DNA of 64,000 nt from Mixophyes australis (lineage: Eukaryota > Chordata > Amphibia > Anura > Limnodynastidae), in the NCBI GenBank assembly GCA_036250195.1, contig JAVHZZ010000061.1:310001-374000 (forward strand). Direction: 5' to 3'. Under the pieces are notes generated by a model. That model ran no database searches, was not told the DNA's origin, and worked only from the letters and a program-made list of their open reading frames with translations. Below, one piece after another: positions 12,079 through 20,414 of this stretch. Every line of letters starts with the position of its first letter. Position 1 is the first letter of the stretch. The translations under genes were made by a program, and so were the position numbers.

Positions 12079-12769
12079 GTACCAGAGGTAGCAAAAGTCA
12101 ACACAAAGCCCAGGAGTAGAGCTGGACATAGGGAAATCTTCTACCTCCTGATAAAATTGATCTCTTTAGGATCGAGTGTTTGATTCCTGAGGGTTTCCCA
12201 TTTCATGCAACGTTTGTAAATATCTGCTAAATTACACTATCAGTTACTCTGATATCCTACTATTAGTCTGGGGATGGTCTTCTCATTTGTTTGGTTCACG
12301 TGAAGTGCTATCCTGTTTTACGAGTACTAGGAATGGATCTTTGGCTGTAGCTCCTAAAATTTCAGTCCATTATTGGTATTTGGCTTCCGCATGTAGATTA
12401 ATGTAACAGACGCAACACAAATATAATCTGCCTTGTTTGTTAAACCATGCGCATGTCTTTTTGGCTTTGTCTACCTGTTTCTTTTATTAAGCTGACATTC
12501 TGCTATCTATATGTCCTCTGTTTCATTTCTGTCCAATGCCGTCTACTTCTACTACTAGGAATGTCTTGTTATGATTGGTTACTACAAGGTACAGCTCATC
12601 TGTGATATCTCCATCAGCTTAAAAAAACAAAACAACTTAATGCACATGCAGCCCCAGGAGTGAATTGCGTAAAACTAATGGTTGCTTCATGCTTAGGATA
12701 TTGTACCTGTGTACATGGTTTACCCCATTGTGTAGTCATTCTTTTCATATGCAAACATTTTATCAACAG

Positions 12770-12838
12770 TCAGAATTCTCAGCATCTGATGAAGTGAAGA
12801 CAACTGAAGATGCTGGATGTGAAGTTCCCATCTATGAG
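12770..12838 (+). CDS. Putative exon C of the unrecognised gene
   Basis: Acceptor TTTTATCAACAG and donor GTATGG; 69 nt, phase 0 at both ends, 23 codons without a stop. The peptide is acidic (SEFSASDEVKTTEDAGCEV, then PIYE). It shares no obvious sequence with the B exons. It is placed in this gene because strand, phase and order are consistent. No domain is recognised. Confidence 0.4.
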
Positions 12839-13169
12839 GTATGGTGGCTTTTTGACTTCATATTTAGATGGATTCTCTTATCCTCTGCAAAAGGTCTGAT
12901 TGGAGGAAACAGATAGATCAGGGGGCGGCTTTGCTAAGTGCAGATAAGGCGCACAACTGTGTCTAGTTTTGCACTGTTATTTTAATGAGCTAGTTTGGGA
13001 GGAGAAGCTGCTTTTAGGGAAGCAACTGAATGTTTTGATGTTTGTATATGAGCCTTAGAGCTTCTGTAGTTCATCACATGACTTTATTAAAACACATAAT
13101 GGTGAAGGAAGCTGGTAAAATTCATTATGTCCGCACAATTTGTGCTCTTTAATTAAGTTACATTCAGAG

Positions 13170-13400
13170 GAGGGAATTCAATTGACAGCATTACTCGTGA
13201 GAATAACGCGTTCCTTGCACTATTAATGTTACTACGGTAATAGTGCACATTATTACCGTTAGTACGGTAATCTCAACATTGATTTTCGCTTGCAGCTCTG
13301 AAAGCCTTGAGTAGAGAGCCGCGTTAAAATTATCGTACTAACGATAATAGGGCGTGGGCTGCGTTATTCTCACGAGTAACGCTGCCAATTGAATTCCCCC
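13170..13400. mobile_element. Palindromic MITE
   Basis: Ends of about 38 bp are inverted copies: GAGGGAATTCAATTGACAGC on the left and GCTGCCAATTGAATTCCCCC on the right, each followed inward by a TTACTCGTGAGAATAACGC-like stretch. A second inner inverted pair (TTACTACGGTAATAG-like) adds to the symmetry. It is non-coding and lies in the intron before the last putative exon. Confidence 0.8.
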
Positions 13401-13507
13401 ATAGAACATCCAGGCCTGCGATAATAACTAATCCTTGTTACATTTACTAAGATCAGTATCAGTTTTCTTAGCAGGCTTGGACTCTTGGAAACTTTTTTCC
13501 CCTACAG

Positions 13508-13729
13508 AATACACATGAGAAACAGACAGCAACAGAACGTCTTCATGCTGTATGCAGCTTGGTCTCAGACTGTACACCATCCCCACCAGAAAGACCGCAT
13601 GCCTCAATTGACAACATCCCTTCTTCCGTTCCCGTGGTCATCACTACATCACCGCAGGTGGACACAAGAGAGATCACCATCGAGAATGATGCACAAGCAG
13701 ATTTTTCATTCTTCTGTTTGTGCTCATAG
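13508..13729 (+). CDS. Putative terminal exon D of the unrecognised gene
   Basis: Acceptor TTTTTTCCCCTACAG. From phase 0 it reads 73 codons to a TAG at 13,727-13,729. The peptide starts NTHEKQTATERLHAVCSLVS and is Ser/Pro/Thr-rich, with a hydrophobic Phe/Cys-containing end. An internal CCGCAG|GTGGAC could be an alternative donor. A different frame stays open longer (13,485-13,949) but does not match the phase of the upstream exons. Function unknown; no signal peptide or transmembrane segment can be argued from this exon alone. Confidence 0.35.
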   Translation, partial: NTHEKQTATERLHAVCSLVSDCTPSPPERPHASIDNIPSSVPVVITTSPQVDTREITIENDAQADFSFFCLCS

Positions 13730-14620
13730 TGCTGCCTTCCAGCAGACCAGCAGCAGCGGAGGCAACAGCAAACATCTGGCCCCCGGAGATCTCGTCTTCA
13801 GTCCCTGTGGAGGTGGATTCGTAAAAGATGTGGAAGGGTGGTTTCTGCGAGCAACATCAGTGGAAACCAAGACAATGGCAGCGCTGGGAACTGAGACATA
13901 CCATCATGCGGCATACAGGGTGAGCTCATGTCTTGCACTGAAGGGTTAAGTTGTTACATAGTCTGATTCTACACATACTAACCTAGGAAACACCTATATT
14001 GTACTGATGCACTATCCACAATGTTCTACACATATATACACCAAGAAAATAATAATCAGATTCTGTTGGCTGAATCCCAAGGATTCAACTGAACACAAAT
14101 CTTCCTAAACCTGCTAGGAATTATCCACATTTTAATCCAGATTCAGGATTCTGTACATCAATATATTTTACATATAATACATTTTCCACATTTAGAAATA
14201 TAGCTGTAACATAAGTCTTCTAGTTTTACTCTTTCCTTCACCATCAGCCATCTAAAGATACAATATATTTACATAAATTAGTGGTCTTAAGTATGGATTT
14301 AACCAAATCTACCAGAGATCTTTAATTCTTCATATAAAACCTGCACATACTACAAATTGTATTAGAAACATGAAATTATCTGATAGAAGAGGACTGGTGA
14401 CTGTATCCGTCAGTGCAAGACATTTCCCCTGTTCATGAGCACGGAAAGATGGACACTGTTGCTGATTTAACACCAGATGTTTCATATAGATATATAGATA
14501 TATAAATATATAGATCTATTTGTTTAACTTAGATATACAGATATAGATGTTTATGTAATATGCTTAAAATATTGGTAGTTACAAAAAAACAAAAAAAACA
14601 AAAAAATTATTATAAGAGTA
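13730..14620. other. AT-rich stretch downstream of the putative gene
   Basis: Could hold the 3-prime UTR of the repeated-exon gene. A short ATATAGATAT-type minisatellite lies at about 14,485-14,545. No gene is recognised. Confidence 0.5.
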
Positions 14621-14890
14621 AGAGAGGGCTGGGATTAGAAGTGATATAAACACTGAGGGTGCATGTAGATGAAAAGGTTAAGGTGACTGGCGGGTCAGGT
14701 TCAGGGCAGGATCATGCGTCCTCCCTGGCAGGTCATCGAGTGTCCCCTGCACGATTGCCTCAAATTTAGTTGACCCAGGTCAGCGAGCAGGTCCAGTCGC
14801 GGTCGGCTGACCGTAGTTTGTTTACTTTAGCACTGTTGGTGGATGCGGGGACTGCGGCTCCTGGGCCGGGGAGCTCTCTATCTGTTTCTC
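14621..14890 (+). pseudogene. 5-prime part of host Ngaro element: terminal repeat and gag start
   Basis: The 19 bases at 14,641-14,659 (GTGATATAAACACTGAGGG) recur in the terminal repeat of the second Ngaro at 26,180-26,198, so this looks like a diverged left terminus. A frame open from about 14,770 runs to the chromovirus insertion. With the insertion and one target-site copy removed it continues without shift into the frame at 25,290-25,678. The product is a low-complexity Ser/Gly/Ala-rich gag-like protein. The element was therefore interrupted, not truncated, at this point. Confidence 0.6.
14886..14890. other. Left target-site duplication TTCTC
   Basis: TTCTC directly abuts LTR1. The same five bases follow LTR3 at 25,285-25,289. 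A 5-bp duplication is usual for Ty3/Gypsy integrases, and it defines the whole three-LTR block as the product of one insertion. Confidence 0.92.
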
Positions 14891-15533
14891 TGTCACGACT
14901 GATAGTGGGTACCTGCTGTTGTTGGCGCAACTCAGAGGAAGGCGCGGAGTCTAACGTGCCCCTGGTAATCACCAGGAACCCCCGCAAGGAAGTATGGACT
15001 CCGCTGCAGGGACACGCAGGTCGCGGTCCTTCCTAGAGTCCACAGCGAGATACAAGGAGGTGTCAGACAGGCCGGGTCAGCAACGTTCAGGTAGAAGAGG
15101 TACAAAGGGAAATCCAGAAGAATGGTGAGACAAGCCGGGTCGGTAACTTTCAGGGAGAACAGTACAAAGGCAGAATCCAAATAGGGGTGGTCAAACAGTC
15201 CGGGTCAAAAGGTCACAAGCAGCACGAGGATAGTCAGGAACGAATACAGCAACTGGTATACACAAACGCTGGAGGCAGGAAGACCTGATACTCTGGCACT
15301 GGTGAGAGGGCAGGAAGAGGTTTAAATACTGTGGTAACCCAATCAGAATCAGCGCTGCAGCGCTGTCATACCTGCTGCCGGGAATCCTTCATAGCGTCCC
15401 GTTGCCTAGCAACGGGGCGCGTCATCACACCCAGAGGTCGGACGGCAGGGGGATCCGGAAGTGATGCGCCTGGTTGCTATGCAACCAGACGCGCTGTCAG
15501 CAGACAGGCGGCCGTGCGGAACGGCGCCTGACA
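14891..15533 (-). mobile_element. LTR1: 3-prime LTR of chromovirus copy 1
   Basis: 643 bp, beginning TGTCACGACT and ending GCGCCTGACA on the plus strand (TG...CA ends). It differs from LTR2 and LTR3 at 14,947 and at least three other sites in its left half, up to 15,197. It matches LTR2 and differs from LTR3 in its right half. Transcription signals are on the minus strand. Confidence 0.96.
15298..15346 (-). promoter_or_regulatory. LTR promoter core: CCAAT, TATA box and inferred start
   Basis: On the minus strand the order is ATTGGG (15,338-15,346), TATTTAAA (15,321-15,328), then about 29 nt downstream the sequence AGTGCCAGAGTATC beginning at 15,300. That spacing places the transcription start at or near 15,300. 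The same block is present in LTR2 (20,179-20,227) and LTR3 (25,059-25,107). The bases right after the inferred start are complementary to the primer site next to the 5-prime LTR, which independently supports the start position. Confidence 0.7.
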
Positions 15534-18500
15534 GTATACCCTCCTCTTCCTCCTCCTGTTTGAAGGAACCTTTTAAGAATTCTAGGAGCGTGAAGGTCCT
15601 GCTTGTCCACCCATGATCTCTCCTCTGGGCCAAATCCTTTCCAATGGACAAGAAATTGCTGTTTGCCACGAAGAATGCGAGAGGCCAAGATCCGATTGAC
15701 TTCGAATTCTGTTCCAGAAGAGGTTTGTATTGGTGGGGGACGACAGGGAGGTCGATAGAATTTATTGAGTACCACTGGTCGTAGTAATGAGACATGAAAA
15801 GTATTATGACATCTCAGAGAAGGAGGAAGTTTCAATTTAAAGCATACAGGATTAATTACTTGCATGATGGTGTACGGGCCAATAAATCGAGGAGCCATCT
15901 TCATAGAAGGAACTTTTAGTCTTAGGTCCCGGGTGGATAGCCATACTTGGTCTCCCACCTTTAAGAGAGGAGTGGCCCTCCGATGACGATCTGCAAAGAT
16001 TTTGTGATGCTGAGTAGCCTTGAGTAAAGCCATCTTAGTCTTAGCCCAAATGAGAGAAAACTCCCGATAAAGAGTATCTACGGCTGGAACCGGTGAAGAG
16101 GACACTGGAAAAGGATCCGGAAACACAGGATGACTTCCATAAACAATAAAGAATGGGGAGAATCCGGTAGACTCATGAATGTGTTGGTTATGGGAGAACT
16201 CCGCCCAAGGAAGGAATTGAGACCATTTCTTCTGATTGTCAGAGGTAAAACAGCGAAGAAATGTCTCGAGGTCCTGATTGATTCGCTCCGTCTGTCCATT
16301 GGTTTGAGGATGATATCCCGAAGAGAATTTCAATTCTATGTTCAATTTCCTACAAAAGGTTCTCCAAAAACGGGATGTGAATTGGACTCCACGTTCCGAA
16401 ATGATCTCCTTCGGGCAACCATGTAATCTGAATATTTCCTTGATAAAGATATCTGCCAGACGACTGGCCGTGGGCAGTCCAGTTAGAGGAATAAAATGTG
16501 TCATCTTCGAAAATCGATCAATAACCACCCAGATAGTGGTAAACCCTGCACTGTGGGGTAGGTCTGTGATAAAATCCATGGCCACACTTTCCCAAGGAGC
16601 ATCGGGGATAGGGAGTGGACGAAGAAGGCCTGCCGGGACTCTTCTACAAGTCTTGTGTTGAGCACAAGTAGTGCAGGAAGCAATAAATTTACAAATATCG
16701 GCACGTACAGTAGGCCACCAGAAGCGACGGCAAAGCAACGATGTTGTCTTCTTTATTCCAGAATGGCCGGCAATGCGGGATGAATGAGCCCACTGCAGGG
16801 TCTTGAGCCGGAGATGAGGTTCCACGAATGACCGGCCTGGAGGAGGAGAGGACGTTTTGGTCCTAGTGAGGGCTACAATATTAGAAGGATCAATAATATG
16901 CTGAGGAACCAACGGTCTTAAACGATCGGAATCGTCAAATGAGCGAGATAATGCATCGGCACGTCCGTTCTTGGCTCCAGGGCAGAATGTGAGCTTCATG
17001 TTAAATCGAGCAAAGAAGGATGCCCAGCGGGCTTGCCGAGGATTAAGGCAACGAGCCTCTTGAATGAACACTAGGTTCCGATGGTCGGTAAACACAGTAA
17101 CAGGAAATATAGCCCCCTCCAACAGATGTCGCCATTCCTCCAGAGCCGCCTTGATGGCCAGTAACTCCTTGTCCCCTATTCCATAATTACATTCACTTGG
17201 AAGAAATCGTCTGGAGAAAAACCCACACGGGTTGTGTGAGCCAGCAGGAGACTCTTGAAAAAGCACCGCCCCAATGCCTACAGAGGATGCATCTACCTCT
17301 AAGAAGAAAGGTCGTTCTTGATCTGGCTGGGACAGAACTGGAGCTGAAGAAAATGCTTTCTTTAACGTTATGAAGGCAGACATGGCTTCCGAGGACCAAA
17401 CCCTGGGGTTGGCAGTCTTCCTGGTTAAAGCTGTAATGGGAGCTATAATGGTGGAGAATCCCTGAATAAATTGGCGATAATAGTTTGCAAAGCCAATGAA
17501 CCTTTGAATCGCTTTAAGGCCTTGTGGCTGAGGCCAGTCCAGAATAGCTGACACCTTGGTGGGATCCATACAAAGACCTTGACCCGACACAATGAAACCA
17601 AGAAAAGGTACCTGGCTAATCTCAAACACACATTTCTCCAGCTTGCAGTAAAGGTGATGTTTCCGGAGTCTACGTAAGACCTCCTTTACTTGTTCCCGAT
17701 GAGTTTTCAGATCTTTAGAAAATATTAATATATCGTCTAAATACACTACCACAGAAGTGTATAACAGGTCATGAAAGATATCGTTAACAAAGGTTTGGAA
17801 GATGGCTGGGGCGTTGCAGAGGCCGAAGGGCATCACCAGGTACTCAAAATGTCCATCTCTGGTGTTAAAGGCCGTTTTCCATTCGTCCCCCTTCTTGATG
17901 CGAATTAAATTATAGGCCCCACGGAGATCTAATTTGGAAAAAATTTGAGATCCACTGAGTTTGTCAAAGAGGTCGGAGATGAGAGGTAGTGGATATCGAT
18001 TTTTGACAGTGATGCGGTTGAGAGGACGATAATCAATACAAGGCCGAAGAGACCCATCCTTCTTCTTAACGAAAAAAAACCCTGCACCCGCTGGGGAAGT
18101 GGATTTGCGGATAAATCCCCGTTTCAGGTTTTCCGAAATATATTGAGACATGGCTGACGTCTCTGGACGAGATAAAGGGTAGGTCCGCCCTTTGGGGATG
18201 GGTTGGTCAGGAGATAAAACAATAGCGCAATCCCAGGGACGATGAGGAGGCAAGATCTCCGCTTCCACCTTACTGAATACATCTTGGAATTCCATATAGG
18301 CCTCAGGAAGATGGGTTAGCTCGGAATGAGCCATTACTTGATATTTTGAAGGCAAGACTCTAGACAGACATTCAAAGCGACATCCTGAACCCCACGACAT
18401 AACTTGAGCGTGGTCCCAATCCATCTGAGGAGAATGCTTTCTCAGCCACGGTAGCCCCAAGATGAGGAGATTAATGGACCTCGGCAACACCAAAAGTTGG

Positions 18501-18886
18501 ATCATCTCGCTATGAAGTACTCCTACCATCAACCGAACAGGAGAAGTCACGGAGGAGATGGAGCCGTGGGTGACACGACTACCGTCGACTGCCGTCAGAG
18601 ATAACGGTTGAGGCAATGGGTTTAAAGGTATTTGGAGCTGCGAAGCTAGATCCGCCGAAATGAAGTTCCCGGAGGAGCCGGAGTCCACAAAGGCCGTGGT
18701 GGAAAAGGTACCCTTGGGGGTGCTCAGGATGACAGCCATCTGAAATTCTGGGGAATTTTCTTTAGAATAGGGAGCAACTGTGGATTCTCCTAAAACGGCC
18801 TCCCCGCCACCGTTTAGGAGGAAGAGTTTCCCGGTTTCTTGGGACAAACTCTTAGCAGGTGTCCCGGATCTCCACAATACAGACAC
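15497..18886 (-). CDS. pol: Ty3/Gypsy chromovirus Pol, copy 1
   Basis: A 1129-codon open frame, -1 relative to gag, probably entered by frameshifting near 18,826. Order of domains: aspartic protease (VDSGSSG, residues 67-73), reverse transcriptase (about 225-480, VYLDDIL at 381-387), RNase H (FFLEVDASSVG, about 527-537), integrase with His/Cys finger (H701, H708, C738, C741) and catalytic core (D771 in AMDFITDLP, E867 in NGQTER), and a C-terminal chromodomain (about 1058-1110, FLVHWKGFGPEERSW). The chromodomain and RT resemble vertebrate sushi-ichi-type chromoviruses. Oddity: the second integrase acid, normally Asp in SDRG, is Glu (SERG, residue 832). The last codons run through the polypurine tract into LTR1. 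Confidence 0.96.
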   Translation of the reverse strand: MSVLWRSGTPAKSLSQETGKLFLLNGGGEAVLGESTVAPYSKENSPEFQMAVILSTPKGTFSTTAFVDSGSSGNFISADLASQLQIPLNPLPQPLSLTAVDGSRVTHGSISSVTSPVRLMVGVLHSEMIQLLVLPRSINLLILGLPWLRKHSPQMDWDHAQVMSWGSGCRFECLSRVLPSKYQVMAHSELTHLPEAYMEFQDVFSKVEAEILPPHRPWDCAIVLSPDQPIPKGRTYPLSRPETSAMSQYISENLKRGFIRKSTSPAGAGFFFVKKKDGSLRPCIDYRPLNRITVKNRYPLPLISDLFDKLSGSQIFSKLDLRGAYNLIRIKKGDEWKTAFNTRDGHFEYLVMPFGLCNAPAIFQTFVNDIFHDLLYTSVVVYLDDILIFSKDLKTHREQVKEVLRRLRKHHLYCKLEKCVFEISQVPFLGFIVSGQGLCMDPTKVSAILDWPQPQGLKAIQRFIGFANYYRQFIQGFSTIIAPITALTRKTANPRVWSSEAMSAFITLKKAFSSAPVLSQPDQERPFFLEVDASSVGIGAVLFQESPAGSHNPCGFFSRRFLPSECNYGIGDKELLAIKAALEEWRHLLEGAIFPVTVFTDHRNLVFIQEARCLNPRQARWASFFARFNMKLTFCPGAKNGRADALSRSFDDSDRLRPLVPQHIIDPSNIVALTRTKTSSPPPGRSFVEPHLRLKTLQWAHSSRIAGHSGIKKTTSLLCRRFWWPTVRADICKFIASCTTCAQHKTCRRVPAGLLRPLPIPDAPWESVAMDFITDLPHSAGFTTIWVVIDRFSKMTHFIPLTGLPTASRLADIFIKEIFRLHGCPKEIISERGVQFTSRFWRTFCRKLNIELKFSSGYHPQTNGQTERINQDLETFLRCFTSDNQKKWSQFLPWAEFSHNQHIHESTGFSPFFIVYGSHPVFPDPFPVSSSPVPAVDTLYREFSLIWAKTKMALLKATQHHKIFADRHRRATPLLKVGDQVWLSTRDLRLKVPSMKMAPRFIGPYTIMQVINPVCFKLKLPPSLRCHNTFHVSLLRPVVLNKFYRPPCRPPPIQTSSGTEFEVNRILASRILRGKQQFLVHWKGFGPEERSWVDKQDLHAPRILKRFLQTGGGRGGYTVRRRSARPPVC
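15534..15556 (-). promoter_or_regulatory. Polypurine tract of copy 1
   Basis: Directly inside LTR1, the minus strand reads AGGAGGAGGAAGAGGGTATAC, the expected primer for plus-strand DNA synthesis. It lies within the pol frame. The GTATAC that ends it also begins the internal region on the other side, next to the 5-prime LTR. Confidence 0.85.
18787..18832 (-). promoter_or_regulatory. Programmed -1 frameshift signal between gag and pol
   Basis: On the minus strand the heptamer GGGAAAC (18,826-18,832) lies in gag codon phase as G GGA AAC, the canonical X XXY YYZ form. Five nucleotides later comes a hairpin: CTCCTAAACGG (18,810-18,820) pairs with CCGTTTTAGGAG (18,787-18,798) with one bulge and an 11-nt loop. 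Slipping back one base moves the ribosome from gag into the pol frame just before the gag stop at 18,814-18,816. The same arrangement occurs in copy 2 at 23,668-23,713. Activity is inferred from structure. Confidence 0.8.
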
Positions 18887-19758
18887 AGGCGTTGTTTGAA
18901 GCGTCTCTCCCTCTCTTCAAGGGATAATTTAGAGCGTCCTACTTGCATTGGTTCGTCCACTGGCAGGATGGGATTTTGGAACTGGGGTGCTAGCCGTGGT
19001 ATGAACCGTTTGCCAGGAGAGCGTTCCTGCGTGTGCTCTTGGTAGCGCAAATCCACCTTTATGCACATGGAGATGAGGGAATCTAACTCGGCCGGGAGTT
19101 CTCTGGAAATTAGCTCATCCTTAATCCGGTCAACCAGACCTTGCCAAAAGGTTGCCACCAGTGCTTCGTTATTCCATTTTAACTCGGAAGCCAGGGTCCG
19201 AAATTGAACTGCGTATTGCTCCATGGACAGGTCACCGTGGCGGAGGTTTAACAAGCTAGTAGCTGCAGAAGCAACTCTTCCGGGATCATCGAAGACTTTT
19301 CTGAAAGCTTCAATGAAGGAGTTGGAGCTATTAAGAAGTGGACCCCCTTGTTCCCATAAAGGTGAGGCCCAGGCAAGGGCTTGACCACTGAGGAGGGAGA
19401 TGAGAAAGGCTACTTTGGTGCGTTCTGAAGAAAAGGCCCCTGGGTTGCACTCAAATTGAATGGCACATTGGTTCAGAAAGCCCCTGCACTTCTTGGGATC
19501 ACCGTCAAACTTTTCGGGTGTCGGGATGCGTAAACCGGAGGCCGCTGTAGAGACCGTAACCACACTGGATGCTGTGGATGCAGAAGAGGTTATGGCTGGT
19601 ATAGCGGGTGAAGTATTCTGAAATGTATCGAAGCGGGTAGCAATCCCTTGGACACATTGTAGGAGATGCGCTTGGGCTGCTTCTTGTTGCTCCACTCGTT
19701 GAGCCAAATGCAGGAGTAGGTCTCGAGCAGACGGTTCACCAGACCCCTCCGTTGTCAT
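18814..19758 (-). CDS. gag: Ty3/Gypsy chromovirus Gag, copy 1
   Basis: 314 codons, intact. It has an N-terminal coiled-coil-like stretch (LAQRVEQQEAAQAHLLQ), a Ser/Thr/Ala-rich linker, a retrotransposon gag capsid domain (about 85-230, around GQALAWASPLW), and one CCHC zinc knuckle near the C-terminus (CLYCGDPGHLLRVC). The protein would form the particle that packages element RNA. The start ATG (19,756-19,758) lies only 13 nt inside the LTR, so there is essentially no untranslated leader after the primer site. It overlaps pol by 73 nt. Unlike copy 2 it has no frameshift. Confidence 0.95.
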   Translation of the reverse strand: MTTEGSGEPSARDLLLHLAQRVEQQEAAQAHLLQCVQGIATRFDTFQNTSPAIPAITSSASTASSVVTVSTAASGLRIPTPEKFDGDPKKCRGFLNQCAIQFECNPGAFSSERTKVAFLISLLSGQALAWASPLWEQGGPLLNSSNSFIEAFRKVFDDPGRVASAATSLLNLRHGDLSMEQYAVQFRTLASELKWNNEALVATFWQGLVDRIKDELISRELPAELDSLISMCIKVDLRYQEHTQERSPGKRFIPRLAPQFQNPILPVDEPMQVGRSKLSLEERERRFKQRLCLYCGDPGHLLRVCPKKPGNSSS

Positions 19759-19771
19759 GGCCAGAGTATAC
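19759..19771 (-). promoter_or_regulatory. Self-priming type primer-binding site, copy 1
   Basis: The 13 nt between the 5-prime LTR (LTR2) and the gag ATG read GTATACTCTGGCC on the minus strand. Ten of them (ATACTCTGGC) are complementary to GCCAGAGTAT, which lies 3 nt downstream of the inferred transcript start in each LTR (15,288-15,297, 20,169-20,178). No tRNA 3-prime end was recognised as a match. Self-priming is known for Tf1 and proposed for sushi-ichi elements, so this is the likely mechanism. Confidence 0.7.
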
Positions 19772-20414
19772 TGTCACGACTGATAGTGGGTACCTGCTGT
19801 TGTTGGCGCAACTCAGAGGAAGGCGCGAAGTCTAACGTGCCCCTGGTATTCACCAGGAACCCCCGCAAGGAAGTATGGACTCCGCTGCAGGGACACGCAG
19901 GTCGCGGTCCTTCCTAGAGTCCACAGCGAGATACAAGGAGGTGTCAGACAGGCCGGGTCAGCAACGTTCAGGTAGAAGAGGTACAAAGGGAAATCCAGAA
20001 GAATGGTGAGGCAAGCCGGGTCGGTAACTTTCAGGGAGAACAGTACAAAGGCAGAATCCAAATAGGGGTGGTCAAACGGTCCGGGTCAAAAGGTCACAAG
20101 CAGCACGAGGATAGTCAGGAACGAATACAGCAACTGGTATACACAAACGCTGGAGGCAGGAAGACCTGATACTCTGGCACTGGTGAGAGGGCAGGAAGAG
20201 GTTTAAATACTGTGGTAACCCAATCAGAATCAGCGCTGCAGCGCTGTCATACCTGCTGCCGGGAATCCTTCATAGCGTCCCGTTGCCTAGCAACGGGGCG
20301 CGTCATCACACCCAGAGGTCGGACGGCAGGGGGATCCGGAAGTGATGCGCCTGGTTGCTATGCAACCAGACGCGCTGTCAGCAGACAGGCGGCCGTGCGG
20401 AACGGCGCCTGACA
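19772..20414 (-). mobile_element. LTR2: shared middle LTR, recombinant
   Basis: 643 bp. It serves as the 5-prime LTR of copy 1 and the 3-prime LTR of copy 2. At four sites in its left part (first at 19,828, last at 20,078) it matches LTR3 and not LTR1. At 20,252 and beyond, including a 10-bp segment missing from LTR3, it matches LTR1 and not LTR3. The switch falls within 20,078-20,252. This is what an unequal crossover between the right LTR of one copy and the left LTR of another produces. Confidence 0.95.

Noticed and set aside
13485..13949. A 154-codon frame overlapping putative exon D
   Set aside because: It starts within the presumed polypyrimidine tract and is not in the phase set by upstream exons. 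It was kept only as an alternative to the 74-codon reading.
15331..16661. Several plus-strand frames over the LTR and pol
   Set aside because: They are antisense shadows of the pol gene; no independent motif or start context.
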